Shown: positions 34,629 to 43,813, counted from the stretch's first letter. The stretch is DNA of 64,000 nt from DASXUL01 sp036504855 (GCA_036504855.1 DASXUL010000016.1:1-64000), one strand, 5' to 3'. Notes: generated by a model not told the origin, from the letters alone. Numbers and translations: made by a program.

Positions 34629-35819
34629 ATGAACACAATCCATACAGCCTGGGTGGAAGTGGACCTCAACGCGATCCGGCATAACTACCGGGCCGTGCGG
34701 GAGTTCGCCAGCGTGCCCGTGATGGCGGTGCTGAAAACGAACGCCTACGGGCACGGGCTCGAACTGGCGGCGGGCGCGTTGAAGGGCGAGGCGGATTGGT
34801 TCGGGGTCAGCACGCTGGAGGAGGGCATCCGCGTGCGAGCTGTTGATCCGGATACGCCCACGCTCGTGTTCCACCCGGTTGGCGCATGGAACGCCGCCGG
34901 GATCGTGGAGCGCGGCCTTACGGCTTCCGTCGATAGCGAGGCGGGGGCGCTGGCGCTGGCCGAGGCCGGCCGGGCGGCCGGGGTCACGCCGGCCGCGCAC
35001 CTCAAGATCGACGCGGGGATGGCGAGGTTTGGCGTTGATCCGGGCGACGAGGAGACCATCTCCCGAATTGTGTCGGCGCCTGGCATTCGCTGGGATGGCA
35101 TGTACACGCACTTGGCCACGTCGGCGGAGAAGAAGCCGGGACTGAAGGGTGACCTCTGCCGAACGCAGTTCCTCGTCATGGCGCGGCTGGTGTCGACCAT
35201 GGCGACCGACCCGTCGGCAGTAGCGAGCGTAGCGAACGCTCCATCCTGGCTGGGGCCGCTGGCGGAGGCGGGGCCCAGGTGGATCCACGCTTTCAACAGC
35301 GCCGGCATCCTGCGGTTCCGCGAGGACATCCGCCATTACTCTCTCGTGCGATGCGGGACGTTGCTCTACGGCCAGTATCCCTCGGCATATGTGCCGAAGG
35401 CGCTGGATCTGCGGCCAACGTGGAGCTACAAGGCGCGCATCGTTTCGATCCGGCGCATCCGCGCGGGCGCCACGGTGGGGTATGGCGCGGAGTGGAGGGC
35501 GCGGCGCGAAAGCTCCATCGCCACGATCCCGGTCGGTTACTACGATGGGTTCACCGTGGAGCCGCTCAGCGTCTGGGCGCGCCGGGGCGGGCTGAAGGGG
35601 TTGGCGAAGAGGCTGATGGGGAAGGACCGCCTCACGGTGAAAACGGCGCTTGGGCCCGCGCCGGTGGTGGGGCGCGTGGCGGCGCAGTCGGCCATGCTGG
35701 ACGTTACGGACCTGCCCGGCATACAGGTGGGAGACGTGGTGGAGATGCCCGCCCGGCGCGTGTTGGTGGGCGAACACATCCCACGCGTGGCGCAAACGTG
35801 CGAGCGGGTGGACATCTGA
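34629..35819 (+). CDS. alr: Alanine racemase
   Basis: The 396-residue PLP enzyme makes D-alanine for peptidoglycan. Schiff-base lysine K36 is in KTNAYGHG, the N-terminal signature; the catalytic tyrosine lies in VGYGAEWRA near residue 280, and the C-terminal beta domain completes the fold. Substrate specificity is assumed from these motifs. The ATG at 34629 abuts heptad repeats and has no ribosome site. It is placed next to FemX-like and serine-hydrolase genes, an envelope-related neighbourhood. Confidence 0.92.
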   Translation: MNTIHTAWVEVDLNAIRHNYRAVREFASVPVMAVLKTNAYGHGLELAAGALKGEADWFGVSTLEEGIRVRAVDPDTPTLVFHPVGAWNAAGIVERGLTASVDSEAGALALAEAGRAAGVTPAAHLKIDAGMARFGVDPGDEETISRIVSAPGIRWDGMYTHLATSAEKKPGLKGDLCRTQFLVMARLVSTMATDPSAVASVANAPSWLGPLAEAGPRWIHAFNSAGILRFREDIRHYSLVRCGTLLYGQYPSAYVPKALDLRPTWSYKARIVSIRRIRAGATVGYGAEWRARRESSIATIPVGYYDGFTVEPLSVWARRGGLKGLAKRLMGKDRLTVKTALGPAPVVGRVAAQSAMLDVTDLPGIQVGDVVEMPARRVLVGEHIPRVAQTCERVDI

Positions 35820-35913
35820 CGCTCAGGATGGGCTATTATCGTATACAACGCGCGGGCCCGCCGCGCGGACGTTTGGTGGGGATGCACGGTGATCCGTGCC
35901 CAAGGAGAGTACG

Positions 35914-36249
35914 TTGGACCTAGAGATCACCCCGGAAGCGGTGGAAAACACCCTGGTGCTTCACCTCGAAGGAGAGCTGGACACCTACAACTGCGGACAA
36001 CTCCGCAGCGCGTTGGTGGAGCAGGTGGAAGCCGGCCACAACCACGTTGTGGTGGATATGAGCGCCGTTGAGTATATCGACAGTACGGGGCTTGGCTCGC
36101 TGGTGGGTGGGCTTAAGCGCGTCTCCGAACACGGCGGCGAGATGAAGATCGTTTGTAACAACCCCCAGATTGTGAAAGTCTTTGAGATAACCGGTTTGGA
36201 CAAGGTCTTCGCCATCCACAGAACACTGGATTCCGCCCTCGGCAAGTGA
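35914..36249 (+). CDS. STAS-domain anti-sigma factor antagonist
   Basis: The 111-residue protein is a single STAS domain with the phosphorylatable serine S57 in YIDSTGLGSL, as in SpoIIAA and RsbV. It probably binds an anti-sigma kinase in a partner-switching cascade. The start is taken as TTG 35914, six bases after AAGGAGAG; the GTG at 35896 is also open but has no site. A second STAS protein is at 51570. No anti-sigma kinase or phosphatase is nearby. It overlaps or directly adjoins the start of the substrate-binding protein at 36282. Confidence 0.85.
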   Translation: MDLEITPEAVENTLVLHLEGELDTYNCGQLRSALVEQVEAGHNHVVVDMSAVEYIDSTGLGSLVGGLKRVSEHGGEMKIVCNNPQIVKVFEITGLDKVFAIHRTLDSALGK

Positions 36250-36281
36250 GGGGGCCCATCGCGGCGATACGGAGAGTCGAG

Positions 36282-37469
36282 ATGCCTGTCAACGGCAGAG
36301 TAGGTGCGCTGTGCGGCGTGTTGCTGCTGGCGCTGGCGGGGTGCAACAAACAGGCGGGCCGCGGGGGGAATGCCGCCACCGCCACCGGCGATATCGTGGT
36401 GGGCGAGTACGCATCCCTCTCGGGGACAAAGGCGGACTTCGGCATCACCACCACGAACGGCGTGGCGTTGGCGGCCGACAAGATCAACGCCGCCGGCGGC
36501 CTTCTCGGCCGGAAGATCGTCCTCAAGAAGGAGGACGATCAGGGTGACGCGAGCCAGGTGGGCACCGTGGTTACCCGCTTCGTGACAGGCGACCGCGTGG
36601 ACTGCGTGATCGGCGAAGTGGCCAGCAAGCTCTCGAAGCGCGCGGCCCCCATTTGCCAGAAGGCCAAGACGCCGATGATCACGCCTTCCTCCACCAATCC
36701 GGAGGTGACGCGGATTGGCGACTACATCTTCCGCGCCTGCTTTACGGACCCCTTCCAGGGCGGCGTGTTGGCTCGCTTTGCCCTCACCACCCTGCACGCG
36801 AAGCGAGCCGCCGTGCTGCGCGACGTGAGCAACGATTACTCCGTGGGCCTCGCGGACTTCTTTGTTCGGGAGTTCAAGCGCCAGGGCGGCGTCATTACGG
36901 TGGATAAGTCATGCTCCGAGGGTGACGACAATTTCCGCCCGCAACTCACCGCCATCGCCGCCTCCAAGCCGGATGTGATCCTGGCCCCCGTCTACTACCG
37001 CGAGATCGCGCTCATCGCGCGCCAGGCGAAGGAGACCGGCGTCAAGGCGCCCCTTCTGGGCGGCGACGGATGGGACTCGCCGAACGTGCTGGAACTGGCC
37101 GGGGGAGCTCTGGACGGCTGCTACATGAGCAACCACTACAGCGAAGCACAGGGCGGCCCCATCATCCAGAAGTTCGTGGCGGATTATCAGGCGAAATTCC
37201 ATACTAAGCCCAACGCTCTGGCGGCCCTGGGTTATGACGCGATGAACATGTACGCCGAGGCCGTGAAGCGGGCCGGAAGCGCAGACAAGGCCAAGGTCCG
37301 GGATGAGCTGGCGGCCACCAGGGGTTTCAAGGGCGTCACCGGCACGATCACGATGGACGCGGACCGCAACGCGGTGAAGGATGCCGTGATCCTCCAGGCC
37401 AAGGGCGGCAGGTTCGTTTACGTGGCAACGGTGAAGCCTGTGGGCGGCGCCGAACCTGCCGGCAAATAG
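36282..37469 (+). CDS. Branched-chain amino acid-type substrate-binding lipoprotein
   Basis: The 395-residue periplasmic protein has a lipoprotein signal with lipobox LALAGC (cysteine 21). The body is a type I periplasmic-binding fold: IVVGEYASLSG, PMITPSSTNPEVT and GGDGWDSPN are typical of the LivJ/LivK/AmiC family. A GTG at 36246 would lengthen it, but ATG 36282 follows GGAGAG and gives a normal signal. It is the first gene of an importer cluster with livH, livM, livG and livF. The ligand may be a branched-chain amino acid or another small solute. Confidence 0.85.
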   Translation: MPVNGRVGALCGVLLLALAGCNKQAGRGGNAATATGDIVVGEYASLSGTKADFGITTTNGVALAADKINAAGGLLGRKIVLKKEDDQGDASQVGTVVTRFVTGDRVDCVIGEVASKLSKRAAPICQKAKTPMITPSSTNPEVTRIGDYIFRACFTDPFQGGVLARFALTTLHAKRAAVLRDVSNDYSVGLADFFVREFKRQGGVITVDKSCSEGDDNFRPQLTAIAASKPDVILAPVYYREIALIARQAKETGVKAPLLGGDGWDSPNVLELAGGALDGCYMSNHYSEAQGGPIIQKFVADYQAKFHTKPNALAALGYDAMNMYAEAVKRAGSADKAKVRDELAATRGFKGVTGTITMDADRNAVKDAVILQAKGGRFVYVATVKPVGGAEPAGK

Positions 37470-37491
37470 CCAGGGAGAGCGGCCAAGCAGC

Positions 37492-38364
37492 ATGACCGAT
37501 CTAGCAAAGCACATCGTTGACGGCGCGATGTTTGGGAGCCTCTACGCGCTGATCGCGCTGGGCTACACGATGGTGTACGGTGTGCTTCGCCTGATCAACT
37601 TCGCCCACGGCGACGTGTTCATGGTGGGCGCTTACTCCGGCCTGTTCGCTGCCGGCTGGCTGGGCGTTGACAGCGCCCCCGCGCCCTGGAAGACGGCGGC
37701 CATCTTGATCTACGCGATGGTCGTCTGCATGCTCCTGGGCCTCGTCATTGAGCGGGTGGCCTATCGTCCCCTGCGCAACGCCCCGCGACTGACGGCGTTG
37801 ATCACCGCCATCGGCGTTTCGCTGCTGTTGGAGAACGGCGGCCAATTGCTCTGGAGCGCCACGCCCCGTTCATTTCCCGACTTGATCCCCGCCGGCCCAG
37901 CGCGGCCATTCATCGTGATGGGATGTGCCCTGGCGATGGCGGTGGGCTTGGAGCTGTTCGTGAAGCGCACCCGAACGGGCCGCGCGATGCGGGCGGTGAG
38001 CCAGGACAAAGACGCCGCCAGCCTCATGGGCATCCCGGTGGACCGGATTATCTCCGTGACGTTTGCCATCGGGTCCGCCTTGGCCGCCGCCGCCGCCGTG
38101 CTCTACAGCAGCGTGAACCCCAGCGTGAACCCCACCATGGGGTTGCTGCTGGGGCTGAAGGCGTTCGTGGCGGCCGTCATCGGCGGCATCGGCAGCCTGC
38201 CCGGCGCGCTGATGGGCGGCCTCATCCTCGGCCTGTCAGAAGAACTGATCTCGGCATATGGAGCTTCCTCCTACCGGGATGCCATCGCCTTCACGCTGTT
38301 GATTGTCATCCTCGTGTTCCGCCCCTCCGGCCTTCTGGGCCGCGGCGTGGCAGAGAAAGTCTGA
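37492..38364 (+). CDS. livH: LivH-type ABC permease
   Basis: The 290-residue inner membrane protein has eight hydrophobic segments and the family features AGINFAHGDVFMVGAY-like INFAHGD (near 30-37) and EAVSQDKDAASLMGI, the loop that contacts the ATPase. It forms the channel with LivM. It begins 22 bases after the substrate-binding gene, and its TGA overlaps the livM ATG. Confidence 0.9.
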   Translation: MTDLAKHIVDGAMFGSLYALIALGYTMVYGVLRLINFAHGDVFMVGAYSGLFAAGWLGVDSAPAPWKTAAILIYAMVVCMLLGLVIERVAYRPLRNAPRLTALITAIGVSLLLENGGQLLWSATPRSFPDLIPAGPARPFIVMGCALAMAVGLELFVKRTRTGRAMRAVSQDKDAASLMGIPVDRIISVTFAIGSALAAAAAVLYSSVNPSVNPTMGLLLGLKAFVAAVIGGIGSLPGALMGGLILGLSEELISAYGASSYRDAIAFTLLIVILVFRPSGLLGRGVAEKV

Positions 38365-39383
38365 TGCGGCCATCCGGCGCCTTCCTCACCGGCGCGGCGA
38401 TCCTGGCGGCGGCGGCCGTGATTTCCGCTCTGCAGGTGACGCGCGTGGCTCTGGACCCCACGGTGTACCGCCTGATGGTGCTGGCCGGGGTGAACGTAAC
38501 GCTGGCCGTGAGCCTCAACATGGTGAACGGGTTCACCGGCCAGTTCAGCCTCGGACATGCGGCGTTCATGGGGATCGGCGTGTACACAACGGTGTTCCTG
38601 GTAGATCGCTGGGGTCCCGCGGTGTACGCCGCCATCCCGGGCCCGGCGGGGTTCCGGCAGGTTGCTGTTCTGTTGTTGTTGGCGGTCGTTGGCGGCGCGG
38701 TTGCCGCGGCCGGCGGGCTGCTTGTGGGCCTGCCTTCTCTGCGCCTGCGCGGCGACTATTTGGCCATCGTGACGCTGGGTTTCGGCGAGATCCTGCGGGT
38801 GTTCATCCAGAACGTGGAAGTCCTCGGCGCGTCGCGCGGCTACAACATCACCCACACCGAGGTGACGCCGCCCACGGACGCGCTGTTCTTCTGGGTGGCA
38901 GCCCTGGCGTTGGCGGCCGTGATGGTTTCGCGCAACCTGATGATGAGCGGCCCTGGTCGGGCTTTCCTGGCCGTCCGGGAAGACGAGATCGCCGCCGAGG
39001 CGGTTGGCGTGAACGCGTATCGCGCCAAGGTGCTGGCGTTTGTGATCAGCGCCGCCTTCGCCGGCATGGCCGGCGTGCTCAGCGTGACGTACAACACCTA
39101 TGCCGACCCCAGCATCCAGAGCATCGGCTTCCTGAAGTCGATTGAGGTGGTGCTGATGGTAGTGCTGGGCGGGCTGGGCAGCGTGAGCGGCGCAGTGATG
39201 TGCGCGGGCATCATCACGGTGCTGCCGGAGTTGCTGCGGTCGATCGACCAGTACCGGATGGTGGTGTATTCGCTGATGCTGATCCTGCTGATGTTGGGCC
39301 GCCCGCAGGGCATCTTCGGTACGCGCGAACTGAGCTGGGACCGCCTTCGCCGCCGGAAGGCTGCCTCAACGCCCCGTCAATGA
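38364..39383 (+). CDS. livM: LivM-type ABC permease
   Basis: The 339-residue membrane protein has eight to ten spans, with NGFTGQFSLGHAAFMGIG (near 55-72) and the ATPase-contact loop AVREDEIAAEAVGVN. It pairs with LivH. ATG 38364 overlaps the livH stop (TGATG); the frame is open further upstream inside livH but gives no membrane protein. The end is followed by a palindromic repeat element and then a thioesterase gene, before the two ATPases. Confidence 0.88.
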   Translation: MRPSGAFLTGAAILAAAAVISALQVTRVALDPTVYRLMVLAGVNVTLAVSLNMVNGFTGQFSLGHAAFMGIGVYTTVFLVDRWGPAVYAAIPGPAGFRQVAVLLLLAVVGGAVAAAGGLLVGLPSLRLRGDYLAIVTLGFGEILRVFIQNVEVLGASRGYNITHTEVTPPTDALFFWVAALALAAVMVSRNLMMSGPGRAFLAVREDEIAAEAVGVNAYRAKVLAFVISAAFAGMAGVLSVTYNTYADPSIQSIGFLKSIEVVLMVVLGGLGSVSGAVMCAGIITVLPELLRSIDQYRMVVYSLMLILLMLGRPQGIFGTRELSWDRLRRRKAASTPRQ

Positions 39384-39684
39384 GTTGCCGGGCGCACATG
39401 TGGTTAGGGCGAAATCGGGAACGGCCGCTTCGCCGATCCCGTGCGGATTTGGCGTTTCCTTCGAGGAATCCGGCGGACACGGCATGCCGTGTCCCTTCCC
39501 AGTAGGCCCGGCCGTCCACCTTACGGTGGATGGCGCCAGTGAGGCGTAGGGACACGGCTTGCCGTGTCCGCCCCCTAGCTTCTGTGGGGCAGAGATTCCC
39601 TGGATGGGGACGTCGCCTTGGGAGTCTGCCGCTGAAACGGCAGGGAACCATTACGGTAGGCAGGTCATAGCGCGGACGACATAT
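39384..39684. other. Spacer with palindromic element inside the liv cluster
   Basis: About 300 bases without a gene, mostly filled by the palindrome at 39472-39572. It separates livM from the thioesterase gene. Confidence 0.6.
39472..39572. repeat. Palindromic element, family P, copy 1
   Basis: Arms 39472-39496 and 39548-39572 (25 bases, one mismatch) contain GGACACGGCATGCCGTGTCC, itself palindromic. The core has an inner hairpin TCCACCTTACGGTGGA (39515-39530) and the segment TAGGCCCGGCCGTCCACC, which is the complement of the core of the element at 41791. Confidence 0.85.
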
Positions 39685-40155
39685 ATGCACGCCATTATTG
39701 AGGACAACCAGGGGAAGCTGCTCCGCATGGAGTTCCCGGTTTACACATTTCACATCGATTACTCGCGCCACGTGAGCAATCTGGTGTACGTGCAGTGGAT
39801 GGAATCCGCCCGGTGCACGTTGTTGGAGGCGGCGGGGCTCCCCATCGCAAAGATGGGCGAGATGGGCTTCCTGCCGGTTCTCACGGAAACCCAGATCCGC
39901 TACCACAGTCCGCTGTACCTGGGCGATACGGCGCGGCTGGAAGCGTGGGTGTCGGAGTTCCGGGGCGCCTCGGCCTGGGTGGAGTATCGCATCACGCGCC
40001 CCGATGGCGCCCTGGCGGCGCATGGCCGCCAGAAGGGGCTGTTCGTGCGGGCGGATAACCTCCGCCCCTACCGCTTCCCGCCGGAGCAGCGCGCCCTGTT
40101 CGAGCCGTTCATCCGGACGGAAGAGTGCGGGGACGAGCCGGCCCCTCGGGGTTAG
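39685..40155 (+). CDS. Hotdog-fold acyl-CoA thioesterase
   Basis: A protein of about 156 residues of the 4HBT/YbgC type: FHIDYSRHVSNLVYVQWMES contains the conserved aspartate and HV-N-xxYV pattern of the active-site helix, followed by the hotdog sheet with ITRPDGALAAHGRQ. It would hydrolyse acyl-CoA thioesters in the cytoplasm. ATG 39685 is used; ATG 39727 is also possible. It sits between livM and livG, so a link to the degradation of branched-chain amino acids (acyl-CoA intermediates) is plausible but is inference from position. Confidence 0.8.
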   Translation: MHAIIEDNQGKLLRMEFPVYTFHIDYSRHVSNLVYVQWMESARCTLLEAAGLPIAKMGEMGFLPVLTETQIRYHSPLYLGDTARLEAWVSEFRGASAWVEYRITRPDGALAAHGRQKGLFVRADNLRPYRFPPEQRALFEPFIRTEECGDEPAPRG

Positions 40156-40159
40156 GCCT

Positions 40160-40192
40160 CCGGCTGACGGCTGATCGCTGACGGCTGATAGC
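40160..40192. repeat. Short heptad array before livG
   Basis: Four to five units (GCTGACG, GCTGATC, GCTGACG, GCTGATA) run to within one base of the livG start at 40194. No Shine-Dalgarno sequence is present. Confidence 0.8.
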
Positions 40193-40193
40193 T

Positions 40194-40958
40194 ATGTCGT
40201 TCTTCGAACTCGATAGCGTGACCAAGACCTTCGGCGGCCTTACGGCGGTGAAGGAGCTTTCGCTCGCCATTGAGGAGCGCGAACTCGTTGGGCTCATCGG
40301 GCCGAACGGCGCCGGGAAGACCACCGTTTTCAACCTCATCACCGGCGTCTACCGGCCAACGCAGGGGGATATCCGCCTGAACGGTCGGTCCTTGGTTGGC
40401 AGGAAACCGAACCAGATCGCCGCGATGGGGGTGGGGCGCACGTTCCAGAATATCCGGCTCTTCCCGCGCCTTACGGTGCTGGACAACGTGCGTGTGGCCG
40501 CGGCGCTGCACCATCCGGTGGGCCTGGTTGGGGCCATGTTGCATACGCCGAGCGTGGCGCGCCACGACCGGGATCTGACCGAGCGGGCGCGCCGGCTGCT
40601 GGATGTGCTGAAGCTATCCACGTGGGAAGCCGAGGAGGCGCGGAACCTGCCGTACGGCGAACAGCGCCGCCTGGAGATCGCCCGCGCCTTGGCCCTCGAG
40701 CCGTCCGTGCTGCTTCTGGATGAGCCCGCCGCGGGCCTGAACCCCAGCGAAACAGACGCGCTGATGCACTTCATCCAGTGGCTCATCGGCGAGTTCGGGG
40801 TTACCGTGCTGCTAATCGAGCACGACATGCGTCTCGTGATGGGCATCTGCCAGCGTATCTACGTCCTCGATTACGGCGAGGGCATTGCCCATGGCCTCCC
40901 AGCCGATATCCAGGCGGACCCGAAGGTCATCGCCGCCTATCTGGGGGACGAAGCCTGA
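40194..40958 (+). CDS. livG: LivG-type ABC ATPase
   Basis: The 254-residue ATPase has Walker A GPNGAGKTT (37-45), the LivG-variant signature LPYGEQRRLEIARAL, Walker B LLLDEPAAGLNP, and H-loop LIEHDM. The C-terminal extension ending AAYLGDEA is typical. It powers the LivH-LivM channel together with LivF. Its stop overlaps the livF start (TGATG). Confidence 0.92.
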   Translation: MSFFELDSVTKTFGGLTAVKELSLAIEERELVGLIGPNGAGKTTVFNLITGVYRPTQGDIRLNGRSLVGRKPNQIAAMGVGRTFQNIRLFPRLTVLDNVRVAAALHHPVGLVGAMLHTPSVARHDRDLTERARRLLDVLKLSTWEAEEARNLPYGEQRRLEIARALALEPSVLLLDEPAAGLNPSETDALMHFIQWLIGEFGVTVLLIEHDMRLVMGICQRIYVLDYGEGIAHGLPADIQADPKVIAAYLGDEA

Positions 40959-41662
40959 TGCTGACCATCGAGGGCCTCGACGTCTTCTACAGCGGCATCC
41001 ACGCCTTGCGCGGCGTGTCGTTGCGCGTGGAGGAGGGCGAGGTGGTCACCCTCATCGGAGCGAACGGCGCGGGAAAGACCACCACGTTGCGCGCCGTGTC
41101 CGGCATCGTTCGCCCGGCCAGCGGCCAGATCTCGTTTCAGGGAAAGAGCCTGCTGCACGAGGCGCCGGAGCGCATCGTGAAGGCTGGCATCGCCCATGCC
41201 CCGGAGGGCCGGCGCATCTTCGCCGAGATGACCGTGCGCGAAAACCTCGACCTCGGCGCCTACAGCCGCTCCGACCGCGCGGAAGCGCGCCGCGACATGG
41301 ACCGCATGCTGGACCTCTTCCCGCGCCTGCGCGAGCGCCTCGGGCAAACGGGCGGCACGCTGTCCGGCGGCGAGCAGCAGATGCTGGCCATCGCCCGCGC
41401 GCTGATGGCCCGTCCCCGGCTGCTCTTGCTCGATGAGCCCTCCCTGGGCCTCGCCCCCTTCCTGGTTCGCGACATCTTCAAGATCATCCAGGAGATCAAC
41501 GGGCAGGGCGTGAGCATCCTGCTCGTGGAGCAGAACGCCAACAAGGCGCTCCAGGTGGCCCACCGCGCCTACGTGATGGAAACCGGCCGCATCGTTCTGG
41601 AGGGCAAGGCTTCCGAGATCGCCCAGAGCCCCGAAGTGAAAGCCGCCTACCTCGGAGGGTGA
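40958..41662 (+). CDS. livF: LivF-type ABC ATPase
   Basis: The 234-residue ATPase has Walker A GANGAGKTT, full signature LSGGEQQMLAIARAL, Walker B LLLLDEPSLGLAP and the end AAYLGG of LivF. Reading is open upstream inside livG, but ATG 40958 at the livG stop is the coupled start. It completes the importer. A second palindromic element follows. Confidence 0.92.
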   Translation: MLTIEGLDVFYSGIHALRGVSLRVEEGEVVTLIGANGAGKTTTLRAVSGIVRPASGQISFQGKSLLHEAPERIVKAGIAHAPEGRRIFAEMTVRENLDLGAYSRSDRAEARRDMDRMLDLFPRLRERLGQTGGTLSGGEQQMLAIARALMARPRLLLLDEPSLGLAPFLVRDIFKIIQEINGQGVSILLVEQNANKALQVAHRAYVMETGRIVLEGKASEIAQSPEVKAAYLGG

Positions 41663-42016
41663 GCACAGAGCCGGCCGTCCGCCGATTCGTGGAGGGAGCC
41701 CGCGAGGCTGACTGCGACTAGCGCCGCGTTCGGCGGGATGTGTTCGCTAGCCGGCCCTGTGATGAGCGCGTAGTTTCTGCGAGACCCCGAGGGCAGGGCA
41801 AGCCCAGCCCCTACCAGTTTGGTGTCTCCATCCACCGAACGGTGGACGGCCGGGCCTACCAGGTAGGGGCTGGGCTTGCCTTGCCCGCCAGCCTTCTTCG
41901 GGCCGAGGACGCTCCTGACGGAGGCGACCAGTCCGCCGTTCCGTCCGAACGCGGCACTGAGTGGCCATCTCATAGAAGCGTTCCACTCATCCGCTAGACG
42001 GTTCTGTTACCCGTAG
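41663..42016. other. Spacer after the liv cluster
   Basis: Mostly non-coding. The palindrome at 41791-41886 fills the centre. No terminator with a T-tract was recognised. Further sequence to 42016 holds only the end of the opposite-strand gene. Confidence 0.6.
41791..41886. repeat. Palindromic element, family P, copy 2
   Basis: Arms 41791-41815 and 41862-41886 (25 bases, one mismatch, GGCAGGGCAAGCCCAGCCCC type) surround an inner hairpin TCCACCG-AA-CGGTGGA (41831-41846) and the segment GGTGGACGGCCGGGCCTAC. The inner hairpin and this 19-base segment match the complement of the core of copy 1 at 39472; the outer arms do not match. This indicates one family with interchangeable outer arms. Confidence 0.85.
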
Positions 42017-42454
42017 TTAGCCGAGACCTCCCGCTTGCGCCCGGGTATGCCAGTATTTCAGTGCATCCTCGATATCCAGTGCATCTTCTACATTTGTGAT
42101 CTGATAGAGCTCTCGGTAGAAGTCAGCCATGGCCAGCAGCCACAGATAGATCGCCTCTGCCTGTCTGGCGGAATACTCTTTGAAGCTATTATCGAAAGCA
42201 TTGGCCATGTAGGGGTCATGGGGATCCCGTGAGAGGAACGAGGTAACGCGGTCAACGTTTTCGGTACCGTCAGCCTCAAACACCGTGTGTAGGATGTCAT
42301 TCAGGATGTGCGGCAACGCGATCTTGAGGTCCCGATCCGTGAGGAGCGACAGCTTGCCCCGCAGTTCCTTCATGAACTCATGGGAGGTGACGTCCTCCTG
42401 CCAGTCTTCCGGTACGGGGTCATGAAATGCCGCTTCCAATGCCTCTGAAGCCAT
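42017..42454 (-). CDS. Hypothetical protein, 145 aa
   Basis: A soluble, acidic, helix-rich protein without a recognised family. A conserved-looking stretch is LPHILNDILHTVFEADGTENVDRVTSFLS. Start 42454 is preferred because AAAGGA lies six bases before it; 42493 and 42478 are possible. It lies alone in the spacer after the liv cluster. The GC content is lower than average for the window and the size and acidity resemble immunity or antitoxin proteins, but no toxin partner is adjacent. Confidence 0.55.
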   Translation of the reverse strand: MASEALEAAFHDPVPEDWQEDVTSHEFMKELRGKLSLLTDRDLKIALPHILNDILHTVFEADGTENVDRVTSFLSRDPHDPYMANAFDNSFKEYSARQAEAIYLWLLAMADFYRELYQITNVEDALDIEDALKYWHTRAQAGGLG

Positions 42455-42789
42455 TCGCCTTCCTTTGTCTTCCAGCATCGTCGTGCCTTTCATGTTCCGT
42501 GCTCGGAAACAGCGCATTCATCGGCGCAGGATATGGTTCCGGTGACCGCCCTACAGCGCTTGGCCCCGAGACGCTGTCAACGGCTCTTCGCATTCTGGCG
42601 ATTCGGCTGGAGCGGTAGCCAATCGACAGCCGACTTCTACCCCCTCAGGCTTACTCAGCATGCCGGGGAACCGGATTGCCGTGCCCGCCTCCTCTTTCCT
42701 CAAATCGGTTGTCCCTCCTGACGCCCGAGAGGGAGTCGCTGATGGAAGCTCCGAACCCGGCGCTATCCTGTACCGGAGGAGCGCGACGC
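42455..42789. other. 335-base spacer without recognised gene
   Basis: Nothing recognised apart from the ribosome site GGAGGAG just before 42790. Short open readings there have no support. Confidence 0.4.
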
Positions 42790-43572
42790 ATGGCGACCAA
42801 CTCAACGACGACGGTGTTCACAGGCGTGGAGTCCGCCGAAGGGTCCGGCTGCGGCCCCGGCTACAGGCGCTATCTCGTGGCGCTGCGGGACGCCGGTCCC
42901 GACGAGCGAGGCGAAGCGCCGCAGGCGCCGGAACCGAGCCCGATCTACTTCGCCAACTCGGCGCCGATGTCGCCGACCGATGCTCCCGGCATCCGGCGCC
43001 TGGCCGAGCTTCTGTGGCGAGATGAACTCGGCGTCTCGGAGATGTGGTGGTTCGCGAACTCCGTGGAGCAACGCCATCCCGATGTGGCGATCCCGTCCGG
43101 CGTGCAAACGCGGATGGCGGACGTCACGAGTCTGAGTCCCGGCCCCCTGCTCCTCGCCCGGCTGCGCTGCGTATCCGATGTGGAATCCCTTCTCGCTCAG
43201 TTCGGGCGCGGCGTCATGGCCTGCTCCTGGCTGGCCTACGGGCACATCGCTGATGAGACATTCGGCTCCGTGGTGATCGATCCGCCCGCGAGCCTGAGCC
43301 TGGGCGAAGAGGCGCTGACGCCGGAGGACCTGCCTGCGGCCTTCCCCGGAGCCGAACTGGCGTCCGCCTGGCGATACTCGGTTCTCCAGGACCTTTTCCG
43401 GTATGACACGGGAGACCCCTTCTTCACGGCGCCGGCTCCGGTCACCGACGCGTTCGAGGAGGCGCTTCGAACTTCGGCCTGGCGAGAGAGACGGATATAT
43501 CTCCAACTGCCCTTCGGCGCCGAAAGGCTCGCGAGCTTCATCAAGGATGGGGCGGTCATTGTGTCGGCATAA
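42790..43572 (+). CDS. Hypothetical protein, 260 aa
   Basis: A 260-residue protein of no recognised family with no signal or membrane segment. It has patterns such as IYFANSAPMSPTDAPG, ELLWRDELGVSEMWWF and FIKDGAVIVSA at the C-terminus. ATG 42790 is chosen because GGAGGAG lies eight bases before it; upstream ATG 42676 gives a low-complexity N-terminal part. The end is 240 bases before the first signal peptidase gene. Function not known. Confidence 0.55.
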   Translation: MATNSTTTVFTGVESAEGSGCGPGYRRYLVALRDAGPDERGEAPQAPEPSPIYFANSAPMSPTDAPGIRRLAELLWRDELGVSEMWWFANSVEQRHPDVAIPSGVQTRMADVTSLSPGPLLLARLRCVSDVESLLAQFGRGVMACSWLAYGHIADETFGSVVIDPPASLSLGEEALTPEDLPAAFPGAELASAWRYSVLQDLFRYDTGDPFFTAPAPVTDAFEEALRTSAWRERRIYLQLPFGAERLASFIKDGAVIVSA

Positions 43573-43813
43573 CAAGGGCCATCGTTCCGGCCAAACCCGC
43601 GGACGCCATCCGGTTCCTGAGGGCCTCGCCCCTTCGCCTCGTAGCGCAATTCTGGTCCAATCGCCCCGCGGATAGCACGGATAGCAAATCATGCGTAACC
43701 CTTCGCGGCGGGAGACGTAGTGGACATAGAACCTTGGTCTTGGGTTCCCGAGTCCTTTCGTTTTCGATAGCGCAAGCCGCGGATGAGCCGCGGCGGCGCG
43801 GGGGGCAGCAGAG

